64,000 nt of DNA from Streptomyces sp. NBC_00414 (GCF_036038375.1 NZ_CP107935.1:7130001-7194000), one strand, 5' to 3'; shown: positions 34,394 through 43,714, counted from the first letter of the stretch. The notes: generated by a model from the sequence alone, not told the origin. Translations and numbers: made by a program.

Positions 34394-35386
34394 CTACCCG
34401 CGCAGGAAACTCACGATTCCCTCAGAGATTCCTTGCGCCGCCTTCTGTCGCCAGGCGCCGCTGGTCAGCTGCGAGGCGTCCTTGGAGTCGCGCATGTTGC
34501 CGCACTCGATGAACACCTTCGGAACCGTTGACAGATTGAGACCGCCGAGGTCTTTGCGCACATCGAGGCCGGTGCCGTCACCGATGTAGTTGGAGGGCGG
34601 GCCGCCGGTGGTGCGCAGGAAGCCGCCGGCGATGCGTTCGCCGAGGGCGCGGGACGAGGCCACGATGGGGCGGGTGTCGGCGGCACCGGAGTGCACCGAG
34701 CCCGGCAGGATCACATGGAAGCCGCGGTTGCCGGCCGCCGAACCGTCCGCGTGGATCGACACGACGGCGTCCGCCTCGGCCTTGTTGCCGATCTCGGCCC
34801 GCTCGTCCACGCACGGACCCCAGGCGCGGTCGCCGTCCTGGGTGAACTTCACCGTGGCGCCCTCCTCCTTGAGGATCGTGCGCAGCCGGTGCGAGACGTC
34901 GAGGGTGAACTCGGCTTCGGTGTAGCCGCCGTTGGTCGAGGTGCCCGTGGTGTCGCACTCCTTCCAGTTCGTCCCGATGTTCACCTTGCGGTTGATGTCG
35001 GACGGGTGCCGGAAGTTGCCGGGGTTGTGACCGGGGTCGATGACGACGACCTTGCCCTTGAGGGGGCCGGAGGCGGCGGGGGTGGAGGGGGACGGGCTGA
35101 GTTCTTCCCCGCCGCCCGACTGGCCGGTGCCGCCGCCGGACCGTTCCTTGCCGTCGTCCGAGGGGCCCGGCAGCACGGACGAGCCGGCCGGGGCCGACGC
35201 CGACGCCGAGGTCTGTGCGGCCGATCCGTCCCCGTCGTCGGAGTCGCCCACCGCCTGCCACACCAGCCAGCCCACCAGGGCCCCCGGTACGAGCGCGGCG
35301 ACCGCGACGGTCAGGGGTCCGCGCAGGGGGTGGCGCGGTGGGCGTGGGGGTTCGAAGTCCGGGCCTACGTATGACACGGCCAACAC
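34394..35386 (-). CDS. N-acetylmuramoyl-L-alanine amidase
   Basis: A 330-residue membrane-anchored amidase-3 (zinc) enzyme that cleaves the bond between muramic acid and the stem peptide. An N-terminal helix (PLTVAVAALVPGALVGWLVW) anchors it; a Ser/Pro/Gly-rich linker is followed by the catalytic domain with zinc ligands in VVIDPGHN (His), GYTEAEFTLDVS (Glu) and AVVSIHADGS (His), and the catalytic Glu in KVFIECGNM. Two close GTG starts at 35386 and 35377 are possible. It stands alone between the DUF5336 and methyltransferase genes, all on the minus strand. Confidence 0.92.
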   Translation of the reverse strand: MLAVSYVGPDFEPPRPPRHPLRGPLTVAVAALVPGALVGWLVWQAVGDSDDGDGSAAQTSASASAPAGSSVLPGPSDDGKERSGGGTGQSGGGEELSPSPSTPAASGPLKGKVVVIDPGHNPGNFRHPSDINRKVNIGTNWKECDTTGTSTNGGYTEAEFTLDVSHRLRTILKEEGATVKFTQDGDRAWGPCVDERAEIGNKAEADAVVSIHADGSAAGNRGFHVILPGSVHSGAADTRPIVASSRALGERIAGGFLRTTGGPPSNYIGDGTGLDVRKDLGGLNLSTVPKVFIECGNMRDSKDASQLTSGAWRQKAAQGISEGIVSFLRG

Positions 35387-35455
35387 CTTACGGGTCGACC
35401 GGGCCCCGCGCGGTGAGGGAGGGGCCGGGGCGCCGACTCCTGCCGTTTTGGCCCC

Positions 35456-36106
35456 TCAGATGCCCTTGCCCGTACGGCGCAGCACCCGCAGGGAGTCCGT
35501 CACCGAGACCTCCGTGAACGCGCCGGACTCCAGCGCCCGCAGGTACACGCGGTACGGAGCCTGCCCCGTGAACTCGTCCAGCGGATCCGGGAACACGTCA
35601 TGGATGAGCAGCAGCCCGCCCTCGGCGACGTGGGGCGCCCAGCCCTCGTAGTCGCCGTTCGCGTGCTCGTCGGTGTGGCCGCCGTCGATGAAGACGAGGC
35701 CGAGGGGGGAGTTCCAGAAGGCGGCGATCTGCGGCGAGCGGCCGACGACCGCGACCACGTGGTCCTCCAGACCGGCCTGGTGGAGCGTGCGGCGGAAGGT
35801 CGGCAGGGTGTCCATACGGCCCAGCTCCGGGTCGACCGTCGAGGGGTCGTGGTACTCCCAGCCGGGCTGCTGCTCCTCGCTGCCGCGGTGGTGGTCGACG
35901 GTGACCGCGGTGACGCCGGCCTCGCGTGCGGCGTCGGCGAGCAGGATGGTGGACCGCCCGCAGTAGGTCCCGACCTCCAGCAGGGGCAGCCCCAGCCGTC
36001 CCGCCTCGACGGCGGCCTCGTACAGCGCGAGCCCTTCGCCCACGGGCATGAACCCCTTGGCCCCCTCGAAAGCGGCGAGAACCGAGGACGAGGGAGCCGA
36101 GGGCAT
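35456..36106 (-). CDS. Class I SAM-dependent methyltransferase
   Basis: A 216-residue methyltransferase. The motif I region is LPLLEVGTYCGRSTILLADAA, then VTAVTVDHHRGSE, and VFIDGGHTDEH marks the methyltransferase-24 type. I chose the ATG at 36106 (MPSAPSSSVL) because a strong GGAGGAA site lies eight bases before it; the ATG at 36145 adds 13 residues. The substrate is unknown; relatives act on small metabolites or sugars. It is followed upstream by a repeat array and has no clear operon partner. Confidence 0.9.
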   Translation of the reverse strand: MPSAPSSSVLAAFEGAKGFMPVGEGLALYEAAVEAGRLGLPLLEVGTYCGRSTILLADAAREAGVTAVTVDHHRGSEEQQPGWEYHDPSTVDPELGRMDTLPTFRRTLHQAGLEDHVVAVVGRSPQIAAFWNSPLGLVFIDGGHTDEHANGDYEGWAPHVAEGGLLLIHDVFPDPLDEFTGQAPYRVYLRALESGAFTEVSVTDSLRVLRRTGKGI

Positions 36107-36169
36107 GGAGTTCCTCCAGGTCGTACGTGCACGTGTGCCCGCCATCGTGCCGCATGCCCACCTATCGGT

Positions 36170-36475
36170 GCCCCGAAGGGGTGCCTGTCGGGGGCGCGGG
36201 GAACTGCGCGCTCAACCACGACGGTCGTGCACCTGGAATCGGACCGGTCCGGCGGGGTGCCTGTCGGGGGCGCGGGGAACTGCGCGCTCAACCACGACGG
36301 TCGTGCACCTGGAATCGGACCGGTCCGGCGGGGTGCCTGTCGGGGGCGCGGGGAACTGCGCGCTCAACCACGACGGACGTGCGGCCGAAACTCGGCCCGT
36401 CCCCGGGGGTGCCGGGTTCTCGTCCGCGGGGGCAGCTGGGGCCGGCCGCGCAGTTCCCCGCACCCCTGAGGGCGG
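36170..36475. repeat. 76-bp tandem array (inverted orientation)
   Basis: This gap holds three inverted copies of the element with GGGGAAC at about 36198, 36274 and 36350, an exact 76-base period. Each unit carries GGGGCGCGGGGAACTGCGCG, then TCAACCACGACGG and CTGGAATCGGACCGGTCCGG. A forward copy, CGCAGTTCCCCGCACCCCTG, closes the array at about 36450-36470 before the MFS gene stop. Confidence 0.88.
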
Positions 36476-36486
36476 AGCGCTTCGCG

Positions 36487-38238
36487 CTACGCCAATACCG
36501 TGGCGCCCGGGAGCGCGAGATCCATTTCTATCGAGCGGTCGTCGCCCGGGTGACTCGCGCCGGAGGCCAGCGGCCCATGCCCACCCGCCGTGACGGCCAG
36601 GACGTACGCACCCGCCGCCGGCACCGCGAGCGCGTACCCGCCGTCCGCCGAGGACAGCGTCGCCCCCGCCTGCCGCCCCCGCCGGTCGATCAGCGTCACC
36701 TTGGCCCGAGCGACCGGCGAACCCTCGGAGGTGAGGACCCGGCCGCGGAACCCGGTCGGCGCCAGGTCCGCGGGCGCGGGCTCGGACAGAGGGTCGCTGG
36801 AAGCGACCAGATGCGGCTTCGCCGCGTTCGCCACGGCCCGCCGCCCCGGCAGGAACGCCGCGAAGACCAGCCCGAGCAGCACCGCCCCCGTCGCGATCAT
36901 GAATGACACCCGGAACCCGTGCATCGTGGGGACGGCGACCCCACCCACCTGGTTCGCGGTGTTCGCCAGGACCATGCCGATCACGGCACTCGACACGGAC
37001 GTACCGATCGAGCGCATCAACGTGTTGAGCCCGTTCGCCGCACCGGTCTCCGACGCGGGCACGGCGCCGATGATCAGCGCGGGCAGCGAGGAGTACGCGA
37101 GGCCGATGCCCGCGCCCAGGACCACCGCGATGATGATCGTCTGCCAGGCGGCGCTCATCAGGCCGAGCCCGGCGCCGTACCCGACCGCGATGATCAGCAT
37201 GCCGATCATCAGCGTGACCTTGGGGCCGTACTTGGCGGAGATACGGGCGTACACCGGCGCCGTGAACATCATGGTCAGGCCGAGCGGTGCCACGCACAGG
37301 CCCGCCACGACCATGGACTGGCCGAGGCCGTAACCGGTCGACGCGGGCAGCTGGAGCAGCTGGGGCAGGACGAGGGAGACGGCGTAGAAGGCGACACCGA
37401 CCATGATCGAGGCGAGGTTGGTGAAGAGGACGGCCGGGCGGGCCGTGGTGCGCAGGTCGACCAGGGGAGCCTTGACCCGCAGCTCCATCACGCCCCACAG
37501 GAGGAGGACGGTGGCCGCGGCGCCGAACAGGCCGAGGGTCGTGCCGGACGTCCAGCCCCAGTCGCTGCCCTTGGTGATCGGCAGGAGGAAGAGGACAAGA
37601 CCGGCGGACAGCCCGAGCGCGCCCAGGACGTCGAAGGTGCCGACGGCCCGCATCGGGGACTCGGGTACGAAGATCAGAGTGAGGAGGATGGAGGCGACGC
37701 CGAGGGCCGCCGAACCGAAGAACAGTGCGTGCCAGTCGGCGTGCTGCGCGACCAGGGCGGCGACCGGCAGGGCGAGTCCGCCGCCGACGCCGATGGAGGA
37801 GCTCATCAGGGCCATGGCCGAGCCGAGCTTCTCCCGCGGCAGCGCGTCTCGCATCAGGCCGATGCCGAGCGGGATGGCGCCCATCGCGAAGCCCTGGAGG
37901 GCGCGGCCGACGATCATCACGAGCAGTTCGCTGGTGAATCCGGCGATCAGCGAGCCCACGACCATCACCGCGAGGCTGGCGATGAGCATGCGCCGCTTGC
38001 CGTAGAGGTCACCGAGGCGGCCCATGATCGGGGTGGACACGGCACCCGCGAGGAGGGTGGAGGTCATGACCCAGGTGGCGTTACCGGGGGAGGTGCCCAG
38101 CAGCTCCGGCAGGTCCTTGATGACCGGCACGAGCAGGGTCTGCATCACCGCGACAACGATGCCCGCGAAGGCCAGTACCGGGACGATTCCGCTGCCGCTC
38201 GGCCTTCGGGTGCGCGGGTCCGTCGTTGTCCGGGTCAT
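36487..38238 (-). CDS. MFS transporter with C-terminal regulatory-like domain
   Basis: A 583-residue protein. Residues 1-480 are a 14-helix major-facilitator transporter of the drug/proton antiporter type, with the RLGDLYGKRRM loop signature and the AMGAIPLGIGLMRD motif. After the last helix an extra soluble region (about residues 497-583), FRGRVLTSEGSPVARAKVTL and DGGYALAVPAAGAYVLAVTA, resembles a carboxypeptidase-regulatory-like beta-sandwich. Such a tail is unusual in MFS proteins. Substrate unknown. It is divergent from the SCP2 thiolase, with a KstR-type operator between them at 38389-38402. Confidence 0.9.
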   Translation of the reverse strand: MTRTTTDPRTRRPSGSGIVPVLAFAGIVVAVMQTLLVPVIKDLPELLGTSPGNATWVMTSTLLAGAVSTPIMGRLGDLYGKRRMLIASLAVMVVGSLIAGFTSELLVMIVGRALQGFAMGAIPLGIGLMRDALPREKLGSAMALMSSSIGVGGGLALPVAALVAQHADWHALFFGSAALGVASILLTLIFVPESPMRAVGTFDVLGALGLSAGLVLFLLPITKGSDWGWTSGTTLGLFGAAATVLLLWGVMELRVKAPLVDLRTTARPAVLFTNLASIMVGVAFYAVSLVLPQLLQLPASTGYGLGQSMVVAGLCVAPLGLTMMFTAPVYARISAKYGPKVTLMIGMLIIAVGYGAGLGLMSAAWQTIIIAVVLGAGIGLAYSSLPALIIGAVPASETGAANGLNTLMRSIGTSVSSAVIGMVLANTANQVGGVAVPTMHGFRVSFMIATGAVLLGLVFAAFLPGRRAVANAAKPHLVASSDPLSEPAPADLAPTGFRGRVLTSEGSPVARAKVTLIDRRGRQAGATLSSADGGYALAVPAAGAYVLAVTAGGHGPLASGASHPGDDRSIEMDLALPGATVLA

Positions 38239-38388
38239 ACGTGCGGCCTCCAGAGGCGGAAGAGGGGAGTAGATGCAGGGTGAACCCCGTGCGCCCAGGC
38301 AACTATTCCGTTGCTTCGAGCCGCTAACGAATTCTTGACCTTCTCATTACATCTCTCCTCGCGTCCGGCCCCTGATGTTCCCTCGGAC

Positions 38389-38402
38389 TGAAACGTGTTC
38401 TA
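38389..38402. promoter_or_regulatory. KstR-type operator (TGAAACGTGTTCTA)
   Basis: An exact TnnAACnnGTTnnA match, 64 bases before the likely ATG (38466) of the SCP2-type thiolase and 151 bases from the MFS start. Confidence 0.72.
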
Positions 38403-38465
38403 GTCTCACGCCGCACAAGAGCGGCAAGACACGAAGACAGGGCACGCCGGACCATGGGGAGAGCC

Positions 38466-39674
38466 ATGAGGGCGAAGGTGAAGGCGAAGTCGTACGTCGT
38501 CGGTGTGGGCATGACCAGGTTCGAGAAGCCGGAGACCCGGGACTGGCAGTACTGGGACATGGCGCGGGAGGCGGGCACCCAGGCGCTCACCGACGCCGGG
38601 ATCCCGTACGACGCCGTCGAGCAGGTCCCCGTCGGCCACTGCTTCCAGGCCTCGACGGCCGGGCAGCGGGCCGCGTACGAACTCGGCCTCAGCGGGGTGC
38701 CCGTCTACAACGTGAACAACAACTGCGCGACCGGCGCGACCGCGCTGATGCTCGCGCGGCAGTTCGTCGAGGGCGGCGCGAGCGACTGCGTACTGGCCCT
38801 GGGATTCGAGAAGATGGCGCGCGGCGCGCTGGGCGGAGGCGCCGACGGCGGAGACTTCGCGACCTCACCCGTAGCCCGGCACTACGGTGTCATGGCGGCC
38901 CGGCACGGCTTCGAGATGACACCGCCCACCGCCCAGATCTTCGGGAACGCGGCGCGCGAGCACATGGAGAGGTACGGCACCACGCAGGCGCAGCTCGCCG
39001 CCGTGGGCGCCAAGAACCACCGGCACTCGGCGAACAACCCCTACGCGCAGTTCCAGGACGTGTACTCCGTCGACGAGATCCTCGCCGCGCGGACCGTGCA
39101 CTCCCCGCTGACCAAGCTCCAGTGCTCGCCGACCTCGGACGGGTCGGCCGCCGCCGTCGTCGTGTCGGAGCGCTTCGTCGAGCGGCACGGGCTGGGGGAG
39201 CGTGCCGTGGAGATCGTCGCGCAGGCGATGACCACGGACACGGAGGAGTCGTTCGCCTCCGGGTCGTGCGTCGACGTCGTCGGGCAGCCGATGTCGCGGG
39301 CCGCCGCCCGGCAGGTGTACGAGAGCGCCGGGCTCGGCATCGAGGACGTCGACGTCGTGGAACTGCACGACTGCTTCTCCGTCAACGAACTGCTCACCTA
39401 CGAGGCGCTCGGCATGTGCGAGCCGGGCGAGTCCGGAAAGCTCGTCGAGTCGGGCGCCACGACGTACGGCGGGCGCTGGGTGGTGAACCCCTCGGGAGGC
39501 CTCATCTCGAAGGGGCATCCGCTGGGCGCCACCGGCATCGCGCAGGTCGCCGAGCTGACGTGGCAGCTGCGGGGCGAGGCGCAGGCGCGGCAGGTGGCCC
39601 GCGCGCGCGTGGGGCTCGCGCACAACATCGGGCTCGGCGGCGCCGCGGTCGTGACCCTGCTCAGGCGCGCCTGA
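38466..39674 (+). CDS. SCP2-type thiolase / lipid-transfer protein
   Basis: A 402-residue non-condensing thiolase of the SCP2-thiolase family (the Ltp group). The nucleophile Cys87 lies in NVNNNCATGATAL, and the later blocks ELHDCFSVNELLTYEAL and NPSGGLISKGHPLGATGIAQ carry the active-site His residues. Mycobacterial Ltp2-type members split the last side-chain ketol in cholesterol degradation. The ATG at 38466 (MRAKVKAKSY) has a GGGGAG site before it; 38454 is an alternative start. A KstR-type operator upstream supports membership in the lipid regulon. It is followed 133 bases later by a separate MFS gene. Confidence 0.92.
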   Translation: MRAKVKAKSYVVGVGMTRFEKPETRDWQYWDMAREAGTQALTDAGIPYDAVEQVPVGHCFQASTAGQRAAYELGLSGVPVYNVNNNCATGATALMLARQFVEGGASDCVLALGFEKMARGALGGGADGGDFATSPVARHYGVMAARHGFEMTPPTAQIFGNAAREHMERYGTTQAQLAAVGAKNHRHSANNPYAQFQDVYSVDEILAARTVHSPLTKLQCSPTSDGSAAAVVVSERFVERHGLGERAVEIVAQAMTTDTEESFASGSCVDVVGQPMSRAAARQVYESAGLGIEDVDVVELHDCFSVNELLTYEALGMCEPGESGKLVESGATTYGGRWVVNPSGGLISKGHPLGATGIAQVAELTWQLRGEAQARQVARARVGLAHNIGLGGAAVVTLLRRA

Positions 39675-39807
39675 GGGAGCCCCGGATCAACCTGGCCCCG
39701 GGACCGACCCGAGAGGTCCGGATCAGGCCGCGGCCGGTCCTAGGTCCTGCGGCGGACGCGACCGTGCAGCGAAATTACGATGTACGGGGCACGGGGCCGC
39801 TGCGAGC

Positions 39808-41247
39808 ATGACACCCATGCCCACGCTCAGAGCCGCCGCAGAGATACCCGTGTCCCGTCGTCCCGCGCCACCCACCTGGCTGGTGGTCGCCCTGGCCTGC
39901 GCGGGCCAGTTCCTCGTCGTCCTCGACGTGTCGGTCGTCAATGTGGCGTTGCCGTCGATGCGGGCCGACCTGGGGCTCAGCGCGGCGGGGCTCCAGTGGG
40001 TCGTCAACGCGTACACGATCGCCTTCGCCGGGTTCATGCTGCTCGGCGGCCGGGCGGGCGACCTGTACGGGCGCAAGCGGATGTTCCTGGTCGGGCTGGC
40101 GCTCTTCACGCTGGCCTCGCTGGCGGGCGGACTCGCCCAGGCGGAATGGCAGCTGCTGGCCGCGCGGGCCGCGCAGGGCCTCGGCGCGGCGGTGCTCGCC
40201 CCCTCGACCCTGACGATCCTGACCTCGGCCGTGCCCGAGGGGGCCCCGCGTGCCCGCGCCATCGCGACCTGGACCGCGGTCGGCGGCGGTGGCGGCGCGG
40301 CGGGCGGGCTCGTCGGCGGACTCCTCGTCGACGGCCTGAACTGGCGCTGGGTCCTGCTCATCAACGTGCCGATCGGCGCCGTGGTGCTGGCCGGTGCCCT
40401 GCTGTGGCTCGCCGAGAGCCGGGTCGGGGGCGACCGGCGGCTCGACCTGCCGGGTGCCGTCCTGGTGACCGCGGGCCTCGCGACCCTCGCGTACGGGATC
40501 GTGCAGACCGAGGCCGAGGGGTGGACGTCGGCCGCGACACTGCTCCCGCTGGCCGGCGGGGCCGTCCTGATCGGGCTCTTCCTGCTCGTCGAGGCGCGCA
40601 CGAAGGCGCCGCTGATGCCGCTGAAGCTGTTCCGGCTGAGGTCGGTCTCCTCGGCGAACGTGTCGATGTTCCTGTGCGGCTCGGCGATGTTCTGCATGTG
40701 GTTCTTCATGACGCTGTACGCGCAGAACGTGCTCGGCTACTCGCCTCTGGAGGCCGGACTCGCACTCGTGCCCAGCTCGCTCGCGGTGATCCTGGGCTCG
40801 AAGGCCGCGCCGAGGTTCATGCCGGTGGCGGGGGCGCGCAATGTCGCGGTGATCGGGGTGCTGGTGGCGGCGGTGGGGTTCGGCTGGCAGTCCACGATGA
40901 GCGCCGACGGTCCGTACGTCACCACGATCATGCTGCCCGGGGTGCTGATGATGCTCGGGGCCGGGCTCGCCGCGACGCCGCTCGCCGCGGTGGCCACGTC
41001 GGGGGCGGCGGCGGGGGACGCGGGGCTGGTCTCCGGGCTGGTGAACACCTCGCGCACGATGGGGGGTTCGCTCGGTCTCTCCGTGATGGCCACGATCGCC
41101 GCGGCGCGGACCGGGGGCGGGACGGGGTCGCCCGCGGCGCTCACGGAGGGGTACGCGCTGGTGTTCCGTACGGGGTGTGGGGTGCTGCTCTGTGGGGCGG
41201 TGCTGATGTGGGTGTGGTTGCCGCGGAGGGTTGTCGGGGGGCATTGA
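39808..41247 (+). CDS. MFS transporter, DHA2-type
   Basis: A 479-residue 14-helix major-facilitator transporter. Motifs include DVSVVNVALPSM in helix 1, GGRAGDLYGRKRMFL in the loop between helices 2 and 3, and APSTLTILTSAVPEG, all typical of drug-efflux DHA2 proteins. It probably exports a small molecule by proton antiport. A short Ala-rich N-terminus precedes the first helix; internal GTG starts are possible. It stands alone, ending before a long repeat array. Confidence 0.92.
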   Translation: MTPMPTLRAAAEIPVSRRPAPPTWLVVALACAGQFLVVLDVSVVNVALPSMRADLGLSAAGLQWVVNAYTIAFAGFMLLGGRAGDLYGRKRMFLVGLALFTLASLAGGLAQAEWQLLAARAAQGLGAAVLAPSTLTILTSAVPEGAPRARAIATWTAVGGGGGAAGGLVGGLLVDGLNWRWVLLINVPIGAVVLAGALLWLAESRVGGDRRLDLPGAVLVTAGLATLAYGIVQTEAEGWTSAATLLPLAGGAVLIGLFLLVEARTKAPLMPLKLFRLRSVSSANVSMFLCGSAMFCMWFFMTLYAQNVLGYSPLEAGLALVPSSLAVILGSKAAPRFMPVAGARNVAVIGVLVAAVGFGWQSTMSADGPYVTTIMLPGVLMMLGAGLAATPLAAVATSGAAAGDAGLVSGLVNTSRTMGGSLGLSVMATIAAARTGGGTGSPAALTEGYALVFRTGCGVLLCGAVLMWVWLPRRVVGGH

Positions 41248-41319
41248 CTCTTGGGTCGCCCCCCGGTTCTGGCGGCTTCGCCGCGGGTTCGGCGGTCGGC
41301 TGACGGCCGGTGGGGGTCG

Positions 41320-41620
41320 GCCGCGCCGTTCCCCGCGCCCCTGAGGGGCGGAGGATTGCGCCGTTCCCCGCGCCCCTAAAGGCAAAAGACTGCGCTGTTC
41401 CCCGCGCCCCTGGAGGGCGGAGGATTGCGTCGTTCCCCGCGCCCCTGGGGGGGCGAAGGATTGCGCCGTTCCCCGCGCCCCTAAAGGCAAAAGACTGCGC
41501 CGTTCCCCGCGCCCCTGGAGGGCGAAAGGCTGCGCCGTTCCCCGCGCCCCTGAGGGGCGGGGCGAAAGGCTGGGCCCCTGCCTTTGTTTTTTGGGGGCGC
41601 GGGGAACTGCGCCCTCATCC
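41320..41620. repeat. 34-36-bp array, CRISPR-like in look but not CRISPR
   Basis: The TTCCCC core occurs at 41329, 41364, 41398, 41433, 41469, 41503 and 41538, seven near-identical copies of TGCGCCGTTCCCCGCGCCCCT at 34-36-base spacing. The spacers of 12-16 bases are of two classes (for example AAAGGCAAAAGAC twice, and GGAGGGCGGAGGAT or GGAGGGCGAAAGGC). An inverted copy lies at about 41590-41620. It fills the 432-base gap between two convergent genes. Nothing recognisable lies at 41621-41679. Confidence 0.9.
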
Positions 41621-41679
41621 CTCACGTACCCGCACCCGACGACGCACGTCAGCCCCGCGTCCCCGCCCCGCCGGAAGGG

Positions 41680-42321
41680 CTACAGCCAACCCTGTTGGCG
41701 GGCCTCCCGCATGGCCTCCATGCGGTTGCGGGTGTTCGTCTTGCCGATCGCGGAGGAGAGGTAGTTGCGGACGGTCGACTCGGACAGGTGCAGCTTGGCG
41801 GCGATGTCGGCGACCGTCGCCCCGTTCGCCGAGGCCTTCAGCACATCGCACTCACGGGCGGTGAGCGGATTGGGCCCGGCGCCCAGCGCGGCAGCCGCGA
41901 GCGCCGGGTCGATGACGGTCTCCCCGGTCAGCACCCGGCGGATCGCCCGGGCCAGCTCCTCCACGGGCCCGTCCTTGACCAGGAACCCCGCGGCGCCCGC
42001 CTCCATGGCCCGCCGCAGATAACCGGGCCGGCCGAAGGTGGTGAGGATCAGCACCCGGCAGTCGGGCGTCTCCTCCCGCAACAGCGCGGCGGCGTCGAGA
42101 CCGCTGACCCCGGGCAGTTCGATGTCCAGCAGGGCCACATCGGGCCGCGACTCCAGGGCCGCCCCCACGATCGCGTCCCCCGTCCCGACCTGCGCCACCA
42201 CCTCGATGTCCGCCTCAAGCCCGAGAAGAAGAGCGAGCGCGCCCCGCATCATCCCCTGATCCTCGGCGAGCAGCACACGAATGGACTTGCCAGGCCGATG
42301 ATCCCGCGGCATCTCGTTCAC
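41680..42321 (-). CDS. NarL-type response regulator
   Basis: A 213-residue two-component regulator. The receiver phosphorylation site is Asp66 in DVALLDIELPG. The C-terminal LuxR/GerE helix-turn-helix is LTARECDVLKASANGATVAD then LHLSESTVRNYLSSAIGKTN. It ends a four-gene block on the minus strand: ABC ATPase, ABC permease, histidine kinase, regulator. It probably controls this or another exporter in response to an envelope signal sensed by the kinase. A repeat cluster separates it from the kinase gene. Confidence 0.94.
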   Translation of the reverse strand: MNEMPRDHRPGKSIRVLLAEDQGMMRGALALLLGLEADIEVVAQVGTGDAIVGAALESRPDVALLDIELPGVSGLDAAALLREETPDCRVLILTTFGRPGYLRRAMEAGAAGFLVKDGPVEELARAIRRVLTGETVIDPALAAAALGAGPNPLTARECDVLKASANGATVADIAAKLHLSESTVRNYLSSAIGKTNTRNRMEAMREARQQGWL

Positions 42322-42349
42322 GCCCCAAGATTAGGCGCCCTGCCGCTGC

Positions 42350-42420
42350 TTTCAGGGGCGCGGGGAACGGCGCTGTCTTGTGCTTGTGCTTTCCAAGGGG
42401 CGCGGGGAACGCGCGGCCAG
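42350..42420. repeat. Two inverted copies of the element
   Basis: Inverted copies with GGGGAAC at about 42362 and 42404, 42 bases apart, with GGGGCGCGGGGAACGG and GGGGCGCGGGGAACGCG. They lie in the gap between the histidine kinase stop and response regulator start. Confidence 0.8.
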
Positions 42421-42462
42421 CCCTCACGCACCCGCAGCGAACAACGCCCCCCCGCCCCCTCC

Positions 42463-43701
42463 TCAGGCGGCAGCCGCCCCCGCCTCGACAGGCAACTCCG
42501 CCACCACCACGAACCCACCCCGCACCCCCGGCCGGGCCCCCGCCTCAAGAGAGCCCCCCACCGCCGCGAGCCGCTCGGCCAGCCCCTTGAGCCCGGTCCC
42601 ACCGATCCCGCCGATCCCCGGCACGTCGGACACCCCCGCCCCGTCGTCCGACACCCGCACCCGGACCCGCTCCGACCCCCCTTCCACCGTGATCGAACAG
42701 CGGCGAGCGCCACTGTGCCGCACGGCATTGGTGACGGCCTCACGGACGACCCACCCGAGCAGCACCTCCGCCTGCGCGGACAACGGCGGCCCCGACTGCC
42801 GTACGACCGGTTCGATCCCCGCCGCCAGCAGCGCCGACCGCGCCCGGTCCAGATCCGTGGCCAGGCTGCCCTCGCGGTACCCCGTCACCGCCTCGCGGAT
42901 CTCGGTGAGCGCCTGCCGGCCCACCGACTCGATGTCGGAGATCTGGACGAGCGCCGCGTCCAGGTCCCGGGGGGCGAGACGCCGGGCCGCCTCCGACTTC
43001 ACGACGATGACGGACAGCGTGTGGCCGAGCAGGTCGTGCAGGTCGCGGGAGAACCGCAGGCGTTCCTTCTCGACGGCACGGTGCGCCAACTCCTCGCGGG
43101 CCGCCCGCAGTTCACGTACGGCGTCGGACAGGGACAGGATCGCGGCGGTCACCATGGTGGACAGGAACGTGCCGTACGCGACGTTCACCGCGCCCCAGCC
43201 GTCCCGCAGCCCGGCCACCACACCCGCGAGCACGGCCAGCCCGATACCGGCCCTGCCGAGCCACCGCCCGCGCACGATCGCGCCCACGGCCAGCCCGAGC
43301 AGCGGGAAGAAGAGCAGCCAGCTGCCCCCGTACAGGCCGCCGAGGAGGCAGGTCACCACGCCCAGGGCGAGCAGCGCGCCCCGGGTGGAGCGCGCCTCGC
43401 GGGCCTCCTTGGTGAAGGCGCGGAACACCACATGGATGTAGAGGGAGTTGAAGACGAGGAGGCCGATGCCGCCGATCCAGGGGTTCGGGGTCTTGCCCTG
43501 GAAGAGGTTGGAGAACGCGCCCATTCCCATCAGGAGCCAGGGCAGGAGCGCGAAGCCGCTGGGCGGCGGGCCCAGGTGTTCCGGGAGCCGCCCGGCCCCG
43601 CGCCGGTCCCGCCTCTCCTGCCGGGCGGACATCCGACAGCTGATCCCTCGCGATCCGGGCATCCCCATGACCTTTCGCACGACCTTTCGCAACCAGGACA
43701 T
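42463..43701 (-). CDS. Sensor histidine kinase (HisKA_3 type)
   Basis: A 412-residue membrane kinase partner of the response regulator. About five hydrophobic segments occupy residues 50-190. The dimerisation/phosphoacceptor region has His222 in RFSRDLHDLLGHTLSVIVVK, the HisKA_3 signature, and the catalytic domain has VVREAVTNAVRHSGA and VRVSDDGAGV with a LKGLAERLAAVGGSL lid. Start uncertain: ATG at 43701, or 43632 (MSARQERR). It is the third gene of the ABC/TCS block, close after the permease. Confidence 0.93.
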   Translation of the reverse strand: MSWLRKVVRKVMGMPGSRGISCRMSARQERRDRRGAGRLPEHLGPPPSGFALLPWLLMGMGAFSNLFQGKTPNPWIGGIGLLVFNSLYIHVVFRAFTKEAREARSTRGALLALGVVTCLLGGLYGGSWLLFFPLLGLAVGAIVRGRWLGRAGIGLAVLAGVVAGLRDGWGAVNVAYGTFLSTMVTAAILSLSDAVRELRAAREELAHRAVEKERLRFSRDLHDLLGHTLSVIVVKSEAARRLAPRDLDAALVQISDIESVGRQALTEIREAVTGYREGSLATDLDRARSALLAAGIEPVVRQSGPPLSAQAEVLLGWVVREAVTNAVRHSGARRCSITVEGGSERVRVRVSDDGAGVSDVPGIGGIGGTGLKGLAERLAAVGGSLEAGARPGVRGGFVVVAELPVEAGAAAA

Positions 43702-43714
43702 CCCCAGCCCCCGT

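Noticed and set aside
41320..41560. CRISPR array
   Set aside because: Spacers are only 12-16 bases, fall into two near-identical classes, and no cas genes are in the window.
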